Assembly: GCA_002441125.1 (NCBI GenBank) | Contig: DJVI01000011.1 | Span: forward strand, 6,523-70,522 | Direction of reading: 5' to 3' | From: Caldifarciminota bacterium UBA6260 | Lineage (GTDB): Bacteria; Hydrothermota; 32-111 | DNA: 64,000 nucleotides | In this document: in pieces, positions 51,348-59,617 of the stretch | Layout: each line of letters starts with the position of its first letter | Numbering within the stretch: the first letter of the stretch is position 1 | Program-made: the position numbers and the translations under genes | The notes under the pieces: generated by a model | The model's input: only the letters and a program-made list of their open reading frames with translations | What the model was told of the DNA's origin: nothing | Database searches by the model: none

Positions 51348-52566
51348 AATCTACAATCTCCCCTTTTAAAATAACTATATCAGGCTGATCATCTCCAGTA
51401 AAATAGAAAAGATCCTTATAATCATCCCTTTTAAAAAGTAAAAGATCAGCATCCTTTTTTTCATCAATGGAACCTTTTTTATCAAGATCTAAAGAGAAGG
51501 CTGGATTTATTGTTATTCCATAAATTAGTTCATCGTAAGTTAAACCATAGTTGACCATGCCAACAGTTGCAGCAAAAAGTATTGAATAGCATGGAGAAGA
51601 ACCAGGATTGAAATCTGTAGATATAGAAATAATGTTTCCAGTTTCTCTCATCTTTTCTATTGGTGGTCTACCTTTCAATTTTAAAAAGAAATTTGTTGCG
51701 GGAAGGAGAGTAATAACAGTCTTATTTTCTTTAAGAAAGATAAGATCCTTTTCATCAGGGTAGTTGAAATGATCAACGGATTTTGCTTTAACCATTCTTG
51801 CAACAGAAGAACCACCTGAGTTTTCAATCTCATCAGCATGTACTCTCGCTTTTAGTCCATACTCTATACCTTTTTCAAGAATATCCAAAGATTCATCTTT
51901 TGTAAAAACTCCCTTTTCACAGAAAACATCTATAAAATCAGCCAATTTTTCCTGAGCTACATAAGGTATCATTTCTTCTTTCAAAAATTTTATATAATAA
52001 TCTCTTTTATCTTTAAACTCTTCAGGTATCTCATGTGCTCCTAAAAAAGTAGACCTTATTTCAACTGGGAAACTCTTTTTCAGCTCTTTTATAACTTTCA
52101 ACTGCTTTATCTCTGTATCCCTGTCAAGCCCATATCCTGATTTTATCTCAATAGATGTGACTCCCTTTTTTAAAAATTTTTTCAACCTTTCCTTAGATTC
52201 TTCAAAAAGTCTTTCAAAACTGACTTCCCTTGTCTGTCTAACACTTTTTTTTATCCCTCCACCACTTTTTGCTATCTCTTTGTAGGGAACTCCAGAAGCC
52301 CTCATCAAAAACTCGTCAGCTCTTGAACCTGAAAAAACAAGATGTGAATGTGATTCTACAAAACCTGGAGTTACTATATAATTTGAACAATCCAAGGTTC
52401 TATCAGCACTTTCTTCAATATCTTTTCCTATTCTTTTAATCTCTCCATCTTCAATTACAATAGTATTATTTGATGATAACGGCGTACATATCCTATCAAG
52501 AGGAACGAATCCATTTTCATCAGAACAGGAAACCAACTGTTTTATATTTTTTAAAATCAACTTCAT
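51334..52566 (-). CDS. hutI: Imidazolonepropionase
   Basis: 410 aa, amidohydrolase fold. Metal motif VTPGFVESHSHLVFSGSRAD, then EIKSGYGLDRDTEIKQLKVI, KARVHADEIENSGGSSVARM, SVDHFNYPDEKD and ISTDFNPGSSPCYS, all diagnostic of HutI. It opens the imidazolone ring to formiminoglutamate, the third step of histidine breakdown. It starts 2 nt after hutU. The later steps (formiminoglutamate conversion) are not in this window. Confidence 0.97.
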   Translation of the reverse strand: MKLILKNIKQLVSCSDENGFVPLDRICTPLSSNNTIVIEDGEIKRIGKDIEESADRTLDCSNYIVTPGFVESHSHLVFSGSRADEFLMRASGVPYKEIAKSGGGIKKSVRQTREVSFERLFEESKERLKKFLKKGVTSIEIKSGYGLDRDTEIKQLKVIKELKKSFPVEIRSTFLGAHEIPEEFKDKRDYYIKFLKEEMIPYVAQEKLADFIDVFCEKGVFTKDESLDILEKGIEYGLKARVHADEIENSGGSSVARMVKAKSVDHFNYPDEKDLIFLKENKTVITLLPATNFFLKLKGRPPIEKMRETGNIISISTDFNPGSSPCYSILFAATVGMVNYGLTYDELIYGITINPAFSLDLDKKGSIDEKKDADLLLFKRDDYKDLFYFTGDDQPDIVILKGEIVDFGKF

Positions 52567-52568
52567 AA

Positions 52569-54224
52569 TCAGTCAACCATAGGCATTCTGATTTTTTCTT
52601 TTTTTGCAGTATCTATAGCTATCTGATAGCCAGCATCAGCATGTCTTACAACTCCGAGTCCAGGATCGTTAGTTAAAACTCTTTCAATTTTTTTTGCCTG
52701 AAGTTCTGTCCCATCAGCAAGTATAACCTGACCTGCATGTATAGAATAACCTATCCCAACACCTCCACCATGATGTAGTGAAACCCAAGTCGCTCCAGAT
52801 GCAACATTCAACATAGCGTTCAATACAGGCCAATCTGCTATAGCATCTGAACCATCTTTCATAGCTTCAGTTTCCCTATTAGGAGATGCAGCACCACCAG
52901 TATCATGGTGATCCCTTCCGATTACAACCGGACCAGATAATCTTCCATTTTTTACCATCTGATTCATCATAAGCCCAAATTTTGCTCTATCTCCCTGCTT
53001 CAACCAGCATATCCTTGCTGGTAAACCTTGGAATCTGACAAGTTCCCTTGCCATTTCTATCCATTTTCTAAGATGTTCATCCTCAGGGAATATCTCAAGC
53101 AAAGCTTTATCCGTTTCATATATATCTTTCTCATTACCTGTTAAAGCTACCCATCTGAAAGGACCACTCCCTTCACAGAAAAGATCTCTTATATACGCTG
53201 GCATATATCCAACTATTTTAAAAGCATCTTTAACTCCATTGTCTAAAGCTCTTTGTCTGAGATTGTTACCATACTCAAAAACATTAACTCCATTCTCCTG
53301 CATCCTCAACATAGCTTCAACATGTTTTGAAATAGAATCGTAAACTTTTTTAAGATACTCGTTTCTATCCTTCTCTCTCAAAATGTTAGATTCCTGAACA
53401 GAATAACCTGAAGGTATATAACCGAATAAAGGATCATGTGCAGCTGTCTGGTCAGTTAAAACATCAGGATAAATTTTTCTTTTAACAAGTTCAGGTAGTA
53501 TATCGGCAATATTTCCCAAAAGTCCTATAGAAAGTGGTTTTTTTTCTTTCAAAGCTTGATCTTTCATTTTCAAAGCTTCATCGAGTGTTTTTGCTTTCAC
53601 ATCACAATACTTTTGTGCTATCTTTCTATCTATGTGTGACTCATCTACCTCAACAACAATTATAACAGCATCATTCATAACCGCAGCGAGAGGTTGTGCA
53701 CCACCCATCTCTCCAAGTCCAGCTGTCAGAACCCATTTCCCTTTCAAACTCCCACCATAAAGTTTTTTCGCTATAGCATAGAATGTTTCGTATGTTCCCT
53801 GAAGTATTCCCTGTGTTCCTATGTATATCCAACTTCCAGCTGTCATCTGTCCATAACATGTCAACCCCATAGATTCGAGTTTTAAAAATTCATCAAGTGT
53901 TGCCCATTTGGGAACAAGCAGAGAATTTGTTATCAGAACTCTTGGAGCCCATTCGTGAGTTTTAAAAACAGCGACAGGTTTCCCCGATTGCATGAGTAAA
54001 GTTTCATCGTTATCCATATTCTGTAATGTTTCTATAATCTTATAGTATGACTCCCAATTCCTTGCAGCTTTTCCCCTCCCACCATAAACTATAAGGTTTT
54101 CAGGATCCTTAGCTACATCAGGATCAAGGTTGTTCATAAGCATTCTCATCGGGGCTTCAAGTTGCCATGATTTGCATGACAAATTTGTTCCTCTCGGAGC
54201 ATGTATAGGTTTATATTCTTTCAT
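52569..54224 (-). CDS. hutU: Urocanate hydratase
   Basis: 551 aa, the standard length. Signatures: YGGRGKAARNWESYYKIIET, AGSWIYIGTQGILQGTYETF, the NAD-binding LTAGLGEMGGAQPLAAVMND, the conserved FCEGSGPFRWVALTG, the active-site region RICWLKQGDRAKFGLMMNQM and GRDHHDTGGAASPNRETEAM. It uses a tightly bound NAD+ to hydrate urocanate. AGGAG precedes the ATG, 8 nt after hutH. Confidence 0.98.
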   Translation of the reverse strand: MKEYKPIHAPRGTNLSCKSWQLEAPMRMLMNNLDPDVAKDPENLIVYGGRGKAARNWESYYKIIETLQNMDNDETLLMQSGKPVAVFKTHEWAPRVLITNSLLVPKWATLDEFLKLESMGLTCYGQMTAGSWIYIGTQGILQGTYETFYAIAKKLYGGSLKGKWVLTAGLGEMGGAQPLAAVMNDAVIIVVEVDESHIDRKIAQKYCDVKAKTLDEALKMKDQALKEKKPLSIGLLGNIADILPELVKRKIYPDVLTDQTAAHDPLFGYIPSGYSVQESNILREKDRNEYLKKVYDSISKHVEAMLRMQENGVNVFEYGNNLRQRALDNGVKDAFKIVGYMPAYIRDLFCEGSGPFRWVALTGNEKDIYETDKALLEIFPEDEHLRKWIEMARELVRFQGLPARICWLKQGDRAKFGLMMNQMVKNGRLSGPVVIGRDHHDTGGAASPNRETEAMKDGSDAIADWPVLNAMLNVASGATWVSLHHGGGVGIGYSIHAGQVILADGTELQAKKIERVLTNDPGLGVVRHADAGYQIAIDTAKKEKIRMPMVD

Positions 54225-54232
54225 AAAAACTC

Positions 54233-55753
54233 CTATTTTAATTTTAAATAATTTTCAACCTTTTCAACAACTTTTCCTGAATATGTTAGAGAGAATATCT
54301 TTTCAACATCAAGATAAAATGCTCTATCATTTTCAACAGGTTCAACATTCTTAAAAAACCAATTTAAAAGTTCATTTAAAGGTTTCGAACTCAAAAGGGG
54401 TTTTCTAAGATATAAAGCTGTCATAGCTGCAAAAAGTTCTATAGAAAGTATGTAGAAATTATTTTCTATCACACTTTTCAACTTCCTTGCGGAGATTGTT
54501 CCCATAGATACATGATCTTCCTGCCCCAAAGAGGTTGGTATAGAATCAACACTGGCAGGATGTGCGAGCACTTTATTCTCTGAAACGAGAGCTGCCGTTG
54601 TAACCTGTAACATCATAAAACCACTGTTCAGTCCAACATCCTTTATCAAAAAAGGATACAATCCTGTTTGATTCGTATCCAACAATCTGTACAACCTTCT
54701 ATCTGAAATATTACCAAGCTCACATAAACCAATAGTTAAAGAATCAAGAGCTGTTGCTATTATCTGACCATGGAAATTGCCTCCTGAAACAACCTCCTTT
54801 TCTTTTATAAAAACGAGTGGGTTATCGGTTGAAGAGTTAAACTCCCTTTCAACTATTCCTTTTGCAAAATAGAAAACCTCTCTTGCCGCACCATGAACTT
54901 GAGGTATACACCTTATCGAATAAGGATCCTGAACCTTCGAACATTTCTTATGTGATTTTCTTATCTGTGAACCTTTCAAAAGGTTATAAATATTATAGGC
55001 ACTATCAACCTGTCCCTTGTGGTTCCTTATATTTGATATTCTCTTTTCAAATGGTAAGTCCGTTGAAAGTAAAGCATCAGCTGATGCTGCTGCGACTATA
55101 TCTGAAAGTTTTAAAAGTATCTCACCCTTCACAAGAGAGCATCCGGCAATGGATGTCATCATCTGAGTTCCATTTATTAGAGCGAGTCCTTCCTTTGGTC
55201 TCAATTTAACAGGTTTTATTTTATGTTTATTTAAAACATCGATACTTTTAACTCTTTCCCCATCCTCTATACATTCCCCTTCACCTATAAGAACGAGTGC
55301 TATATGTGATAGAGGAGCTAAATCTCCACTCGCACCAACTGAACCTTTTTGTGGTACATATGGATATATTTTTTTATTCAAAAGTTCAACAAGAGCGTTA
55401 AGTGTTTCTAACGAAACACCACTGTTCCCTCTTATTATAGTATTTATTCTTAAAAGTATCGCACCTCTTACATCATAGAAAGAAAAAGGTTCTCCAACTC
55501 CAACAGAATGTGATCTCAAAATATTGAACTGTAGGATATCTATTTTATCTTTTGGGATAGTCACATCAACAAGTTTTCCGAAACCTGTTGTTACTCCGTA
55601 AACTCTCTTGTTCTTTTTGACTATCTTTTCAATAACTTCATAAGATTCTTTCACTCTCTTTAAAGCTGTATCTTCTATCTTTACATCTTCAAGATCCAAT
55701 ACTACCTTTTTGAATTTTACAAGATCAAGATTGAAACCATTGATTAAGACCAT
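54233..55753 (-). CDS. hutH: Histidine ammonia-lyase
   Basis: 506 aa. The MIO prosthetic group forms from Ala141-Ser142-Gly143 in GSVGASGDLAPLSHIAL. Also present are YGVTTGFGKLVDV, QDPYSIRCIPQVHGAAREV and EFNSSTDNPLVF. Histidase rather than Phe/Tyr ammonia-lyase is supported by the hutU and hutI genes behind it. It deaminates histidine to urocanate. AAGGAG lies 4 nt before the ATG, with a promoter upstream overlapping the end of the glycosyltransferase gene. Confidence 0.97.
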   Translation of the reverse strand: MVLINGFNLDLVKFKKVVLDLEDVKIEDTALKRVKESYEVIEKIVKKNKRVYGVTTGFGKLVDVTIPKDKIDILQFNILRSHSVGVGEPFSFYDVRGAILLRINTIIRGNSGVSLETLNALVELLNKKIYPYVPQKGSVGASGDLAPLSHIALVLIGEGECIEDGERVKSIDVLNKHKIKPVKLRPKEGLALINGTQMMTSIAGCSLVKGEILLKLSDIVAAASADALLSTDLPFEKRISNIRNHKGQVDSAYNIYNLLKGSQIRKSHKKCSKVQDPYSIRCIPQVHGAAREVFYFAKGIVEREFNSSTDNPLVFIKEKEVVSGGNFHGQIIATALDSLTIGLCELGNISDRRLYRLLDTNQTGLYPFLIKDVGLNSGFMMLQVTTAALVSENKVLAHPASVDSIPTSLGQEDHVSMGTISARKLKSVIENNFYILSIELFAAMTALYLRKPLLSSKPLNELLNWFFKNVEPVENDRAFYLDVEKIFSLTYSGKVVEKVENYLKLK

Positions 55754-55776
55754 TTTACTCCTTTTTTAAAATTTTA

Positions 55777-55805
55777 ATTATAGTTTAGATTTTTAAAATA
55801 ATCAA
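55777..55805 (-). promoter_or_regulatory. Promoter of the hut operon
   Basis: Minus strand: TTGATT (55800-55805), 17-bp spacer, TATAAT (55777-55782), leader of about 20 nt with AAGGAG. No HutP or HutC-type site was recognised. Confidence 0.65.
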
Positions 55806-55808
55806 TAA

Positions 55809-57404
55809 TCAAAATGTTGCTTTGTATATTATAAGGTTGGAATTTTTTTCAAAAGTTTTTGCTCTGATTAAAAGAGTATCTTTATACTTCACAAGGTCTT
55901 TGATTTTTACTACTTTTCTTTCACCTTCTTTTACATATATTGAAATAGTATCATCTATCAAAAGTTTTGCAGAATCATCATTTTCAACATCAAGATAAAA
56001 AACCAAATCTTTATATTTCTCTTTTAAATTTTTAAACTTAAAGTACGAAAGGTCGGATAACCTCAAAGAAAGATAATGGGAAAAAGGTGAGTAGGTTTTT
56101 ATGTTAAGATCTAAAAATTTATCCTTAGAATAATCCAAAAGATCTTTTGAGATTATAATCTCTCCAAAAAAGTTCTTCTCTTTTCTATCATAATTTTTCA
56201 AAGGGAAAATTAAAAAAACAAAAATTAAAAGCAGATAGGTGATTGAAACTTTTTCAAGTATTATCAAATTTTTTGGAATTAAGATTTTATCATTACTTTT
56301 CAACAAAAGTATAAAAAGAATTACTGTTGAAATGAAAGAGAGTGAAACAAATAAATAATAGAGAAATTTATTTGAGAAACTGAAAATGAAAAAGGCTATA
56401 TTCATAAATGAAACAAAATATAGTATCAAAAAAATTATTTTAAATTTAAAATCTTTTTTTTCTAATGTGAAGAAAAGAAAAAATAAAGGATAAAGTATAT
56501 GGTTTTCTCTCAATCCAACGAGAAGATTTATCCAGAGAAGAGAAAAAAGAGCCAATTTTTTAAAAATGTTACCTTTAAGAAAAGATATAACCAAACAAAA
56601 CAGAAAAAGCAAAATCAAAGAATATGTTCTTAAAGAAAGATTTAAAAAATTTTTTGCGGGATCCAAATAATGTGTCTGTGGTATCAAAGATAGAAGGTTG
56701 AAAGAATAACCTGAAAAAGGCAACATATAAATTGAGTTGAAATAGATATTTTTTAATGTAAAAATTAATTTTCCTTTTATTATAAATGGTAAAAATATTA
56801 AAAAGGATGTAAAAAGAATTACAGGGATCGTTTTTATCAAAAAATTTTTCTTACCATTCTCTTTAAAATAATGTAAATAGATCAAGAGGACAAAAAAAGG
56901 TGCTGTCGGTTTACTGAAAATCAAAAGTGTAAGAAGAAAAGAAGCGAAAATAAACTTTTTTTTCTCATACAAAAATATAGAGAAAAAAATCAAGAAAAGA
57001 ATAATTATATCAAACTGACCATTCAAAAAGATTGAAAAATAAAATATTGAAACAAAAAGAAAAATCTTTAAAAATGTATACCTTTCTTTGATCAAAAATA
57101 TGAGAAAAGAAAAAAGAAAGAGAAGTGGGAAAATTTTGTAAAGGTTAAGGTAAGGAACGGAAATCAGAGTTAGTGGTTTGAAAAAAGATATAACCCTTCC
57201 AGTTAAAATGGCTATGTAAGAACCAAAAGGCATATAATCACATAATCTATCGAAATAGTTTTCATTAGTGTAAAGTTCAGAAACTCCATATTTCAAAGAA
57301 TTGTATGCCCATACATGGTAAGAGTAAATATCATATTGAAAAATAAAAAAAAGAGGAATCAAAAAAAATAAAAAAGACAGAAAAATAAAGATTGTTCTTT
57401 TCAT
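55809..57404 (-). CDS. Polytopic membrane glycosyltransferase, GT87/DUF2029-like
   Basis: 531 aa with about 11 membrane helices in the first 420 residues. The N-terminal external loop has YDIYSYHVWAYNSLKYGVSE and CDYMPFGSYI, where the acidic Asp/His group of GT-C enzymes sits; FNGQFDIIILFLIFFSIFLY is typical of the GT87 (alpha-mannosyltransferase/DUF2029) family. The last about 100 residues form a soluble, beta-rich tail (LLIDDTISIYVKEGERKVVK). It uses a polyprenyl-phosphate sugar to modify envelope glycans; the sugar is unknown. It has its own leaderless-type promoter and precedes hutH. Confidence 0.7.
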   Translation of the reverse strand: MKRTIFIFLSFLFFLIPLFFIFQYDIYSYHVWAYNSLKYGVSELYTNENYFDRLCDYMPFGSYIAILTGRVISFFKPLTLISVPYLNLYKIFPLLFLFSFLIFLIKERYTFLKIFLFVSIFYFSIFLNGQFDIIILFLIFFSIFLYEKKKFIFASFLLTLLIFSKPTAPFFVLLIYLHYFKENGKKNFLIKTIPVILFTSFLIFLPFIIKGKLIFTLKNIYFNSIYMLPFSGYSFNLLSLIPQTHYLDPAKNFLNLSLRTYSLILLFLFCLVISFLKGNIFKKLALFSLLWINLLVGLRENHILYPLFFLFFTLEKKDFKFKIIFLILYFVSFMNIAFFIFSFSNKFLYYLFVSLSFISTVILFILLLKSNDKILIPKNLIILEKVSITYLLLIFVFLIFPLKNYDRKEKNFFGEIIISKDLLDYSKDKFLDLNIKTYSPFSHYLSLRLSDLSYFKFKNLKEKYKDLVFYLDVENDDSAKLLIDDTISIYVKEGERKVVKIKDLVKYKDTLLIRAKTFEKNSNLIIYKATF

Positions 57405-57410
57405 AGATAA

Positions 57411-57438
57411 ATTATAAAAACAAAAAATTTTTAGTCAA
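57411..57438 (-). promoter_or_regulatory. Leaderless promoter of the GT87-like gene
   Basis: Minus strand: TTGACT (57433-57438), 16-bp spacer, TATAAT (57411-57416), 6 nt, ATG. Confidence 0.6.
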
Positions 57439-57449
57439 CAGAAAATTAC

Positions 57450-57477
57450 TTGACAAAAGAAAAATTTTGAGTATATT
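57450..57477 (+). promoter_or_regulatory. Promoter of the redox/metal operon
   Basis: TTGACA (57450-57455), 16-bp spacer, TATATT (57472-57477). The predicted start is near 57484, just before the repeated operator. Confidence 0.65.
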
Positions 57478-57490
57478 TAAAGAAAATCTT

Positions 57491-57522
57491 ATATAAAGAA
57501 AACTTTATATAAAGAAAACTTT
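57491..57522 (+). promoter_or_regulatory. Candidate ArsR operator: 16-bp tandem repeat containing a palindrome
   Basis: The 16-mer ATATAAAGAAAACTTT occurs twice without a gap (57491-57506, 57507-57522). Within it TATAAAG-AAAA-CTTTATA (57492-57509) is a perfect inverted repeat. It lies just downstream of the start of transcription, where a repressor would block elongation; the operon encodes an ArsR protein. Confidence 0.6.
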
Positions 57523-57536
57523 AAATAGGAGGTAAA

Positions 57537-57851
57537 ATTAACTGGAAAGGAGTACCGAGAGAAGAAATCGATTGGGCACCAACTATCTCGTCTGACAAAT
57601 GCACCGGTTGTGGAATGTGTGTCACAAGTTGTGGTAAAAATGTCTTCGATTTTGATAAAAAGAATAAAAAAGCGGTTGTTGCAAGACCAAAAGATTGTAT
57701 GGTAGGTTGTACATCATGTTCTGTTTGGTGTGTCTTCGATGCGATAACTTTCCCTGATCCTCAATATGTTAAGGATATAATTAAAAAAAGAGGTGTCCTT
57801 ATTTTTGCCAAAAAACAACTTGAGGAAAAGTTAAAAAATGAAGAAAAATGA
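57537..57851 (+). CDS. Two-cluster 4Fe-4S ferredoxin-like protein with apparent ATT start
   Basis: 104 aa if read from ATT at 57537-57539. AGGAGG (57527-57532) lies 4 nt upstream, and the first residues, NWKGVPREEIDWAPTI, match the start of a known small ferredoxin family that usually opens with M-S/N-W-K-G. Later ATGs (57615) would delete the first cluster. Cluster 1: Cys22, 25, 28, 32; cluster 2: Cys54, 58, 61, 65 (CMVGCTSCSVWC, an unusual x3 spacing first). The last part is helical and Lys-rich. It could give electrons to the thioredoxin-type or arsenate-reducing proteins downstream. Either ATT is a true rare start or an ATG has mutated or been misread. Confidence 0.8.
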   Translation: MNWKGVPREEIDWAPTISSDKCTGCGMCVTSCGKNVFDFDKKNKKAVVARPKDCMVGCTSCSVWCVFDAITFPDPQYVKDIIKKRGVLIFAKKQLEEKLKNEEK

Positions 57852-58152
57852 CTATATCTTAAAGAGGTTCAAAGCACTTTCAGATAGAACAAGGTTAGAG
57901 ATATTATCACTTTTAATTCAAAAAAAGATGTGCGTTTGTGAACTATCCAAAATTTTAAATATGTCACAACCAAGGGTATCAAGACATCTTAAAATTTTGA
58001 CAGATAGTGGCATTTTAAATCATGAAAAAACTGCTCAAAAGGTCTTTTACTCTATTAACTCAAAAGATCCTATAAATGTAAAATTTTTAACAATAGTAAA
58101 AAAAGGAAAATATGAAAAAAGAAAAAATAAAAATTCTATTTGCATGTGTTGA
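57838..58152 (+). CDS. ArsR-family transcriptional repressor
   Basis: 104 aa. A winged helix with FKALSDRTRLEILSLLIQKK, the metal-site helix MCVCELSKIL (CVC of ArsR-type repressors) and the recognition helix MSQPRVSRHLKILTDSGILN. The C-terminus ends in CMC. It overlaps the ferredoxin gene by 14 nt. It presumably binds the tandem palindrome at 57491-57522 and releases it on As(III), Sb(III) or another thiol-reactive metal ion. Confidence 0.92.
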   Translation: MKKNDYILKRFKALSDRTRLEILSLLIQKKMCVCELSKILNMSQPRVSRHLKILTDSGILNHEKTAQKVFYSINSKDPINVKFLTIVKKGKYEKRKNKNSICMC

Positions 58153-58519
58153 AAACAGTTTCAGAAGCCAATTAGCTGAAGGTATTGCAAAAAGGTATTT
58201 TTCAGATTATATGGAAGCGTATTCCGCAGGTTCAAAACCAGCTCAAAATGTTAACCAGAAAGCGAAAGAGGTACTTGAAGAGATTGGTTTTGATACTACT
58301 TTATTAAAACCTAAAGGTTTTTTCGACCTACCTGATATTGAGTTTGACTATCTTGTGACAATGGGGTGTAAAGAAGTTTGCCCAATTTTCCCTTCAAAAA
58401 AGAGCCTTAACTGGGAACTTGAAGATATAAAAGATCAACCCATAGAAAAGATAAGAGAGTTAAGAGATACCATTAAAAATAAAATAGAAAGGATAATAGA
58501 TGAAGAGTTTAAATCTTAA
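58112..58519 (+). CDS. ArsC-like arsenate reductase of the low-molecular-weight phosphatase family
   Basis: 135 aa. The P-loop is FACVENSFRSQLAEGIAK (Cys12-x5-Arg18). The second pair of Cys of thioredoxin-coupled ArsC is present as VTMGCKEVCPIFP (Cys86, Cys90), and an Asp-Pro type acid follows (DIKDQP). The usual NSCRS reads NSFRS, which does not remove a catalytic residue. It reduces arsenate using thioredoxin; a tyrosine-phosphatase role is less likely with the Cys pair. It overlaps the arsR 3' end by 41 nt. Confidence 0.85.
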   Translation: MKKEKIKILFACVENSFRSQLAEGIAKRYFSDYMEAYSAGSKPAQNVNQKAKEVLEEIGFDTTLLKPKGFFDLPDIEFDYLVTMGCKEVCPIFPSKKSLNWELEDIKDQPIEKIRELRDTIKNKIERIIDEEFKS

Positions 58520-58901
58520 ATTATCATTTATACTTTTACTTCTATTCTTATTTTCATGCACTCCGAGTGAAAATGGCAAACAAATCAAAAGTGAAGAGAA
58601 TTTGAATTTTGAAAAATTTAAAATTACTTTCATAGAAATAGGTTCAACGACTTGTATACCTTGTCAGATGATGCAACCTATAATGAAAGAGATAAGAGAT
58701 TCTTTCCCTAAAGATGTTCAGGTTATCTTTTATGATCTTAACGACAGAAACAATTTGAAATACGCTCAAAAATATATGATAAGAGTTATACCAACCCAAA
58801 TCTTTATAGACAGCAAAGGTGAGATCGTTGAAAAACATGAAGGTTTTTTCCCGAAGGATGAGATTTTCAAATTTTTAAAAAGTAAAGGGATAAAACAATG
58901 A
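58500..58901 (+). CDS. Thioredoxin-fold lipoprotein
   Basis: 133 aa. A type II signal peptide ends LLFLFSC (Cys20). The thioredoxin domain has TTCIPCQMMQPIM with active-site Cys52-x2-Cys55, the cis-Pro region RVIPTQIFID and FYDLNDRNN. It faces the periplasm and would exchange electrons with the CcdA protein encoded next. AAAGGA precedes the ATG, and the gene overlaps the arsC-like one by 20 nt. Confidence 0.88.
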   Translation: MKSLNLKLSFILLLLFLFSCTPSENGKQIKSEENLNFEKFKITFIEIGSTTCIPCQMMQPIMKEIRDSFPKDVQVIFYDLNDRNNLKYAQKYMIRVIPTQIFIDSKGEIVEKHEGFFPKDEIFKFLKSKGIKQ

Positions 58902-59617
58902 TTGGAGATCTTTTCAACTTTTCTTATAAACTTCTCACATCTACAAGTTTCTTTTCTATAGTAGGAAGTTTTATCTGGGGAGTTTTGAGTTTACTTTTAA
59001 GTCCATGTCACCTTTCAAGCATTCCTTTGATAATGGGATACATATTACAGAATAAGAAGGATGAAAAAATAAACGGCATTCTCATATCTTTCATATTCTC
59101 CCTTGGTATCTTATTTTCAATAGTTATAGTTGGAACCATTTCGATTTTGCTTGGTAGGATTGCGGGAGATCTTGGCATATTAAACAATCTTATTGTAACT
59201 TTTGTTTTTCTTATTCTTTCATTATATTTTTTCAACATTTTAAATTTTGATTTCTTCAATTTAAACTTTGACAGGATTTTTAAAAGTAAAAACTCAAAAT
59301 TCATAAGTTTTATAATAGGATTACTCTTCGGCACAGGTGTTGGTCCATGCACATTTGCTTTCTTTGCTCCGGTTTTCCTTTTGGTCTTTAAAAATTCTAC
59401 AAATATTTTTAAGTCATTTTTGATACTTTTTTCTTTTGGTTTAGGTCACATCTTTTTGATAATAATAAGTGGTGGTTTTACAGAGATAATATCAAAATAT
59501 ATCGATCTTTCATCAAAAAATAGAAGTGTTGATATCATAAAAAAAATAATAGGAATTATAATGTTAATAATTTTTTTCTATTATCTTTTAACAACAATAA
59601 AAGGAGTTTTTAAATGA
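58898..59617 (+). CDS. CcdA/DsbD-type thiol electron transporter
   Basis: 239 aa with six membrane helices, the CcdA size. The two half-repeats hold the redox Cys: LLSPCHLSSIPLIMGY and GTGVGPCTFAFFAPVF. It moves electrons from cytoplasmic thioredoxin across the membrane to the lipoprotein thioredoxin encoded just before (4-nt overlap). Confidence 0.9.
   Translation: MIGDLFNFSYKLLTSTSFFSIVGSFIWGVLSLLLSPCHLSSIPLIMGYILQNKKDEKINGILISFIFSLGILFSIVIVGTISILLGRIAGDLGILNNLIVTFVFLILSLYFFNILNFDFFNLNFDRIFKSKNSKFISFIIGLLFGTGVGPCTFAFFAPVFLLVFKNSTNIFKSFLILFSFGLGHIFLIIISGGFTEIISKYIDLSSKNRSVDIIKKIIGIIMLIIFFYYLLTTIKGVFK

Noticed and set aside
54233..55753. Aromatic amino acid ammonia-lyase or aminomutase
   Set aside because: The MIO fold is shared, but direct linkage to hutU and hutI makes histidase the sound call.
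57491..57522. Tandem repeat as the start of a CRISPR array or satellite
   Set aside because: Only two 16-bp units with no spacers, located between a promoter and a gene; an operator explains it better.
57615..57851. ATG at 57615 as the start of the ferredoxin gene
   Set aside because: It would remove two Cys of the first 4Fe-4S motif and leave the AGGAGG at 57527 unused; the frame upstream is open and conserved-looking back to ATT 57537.
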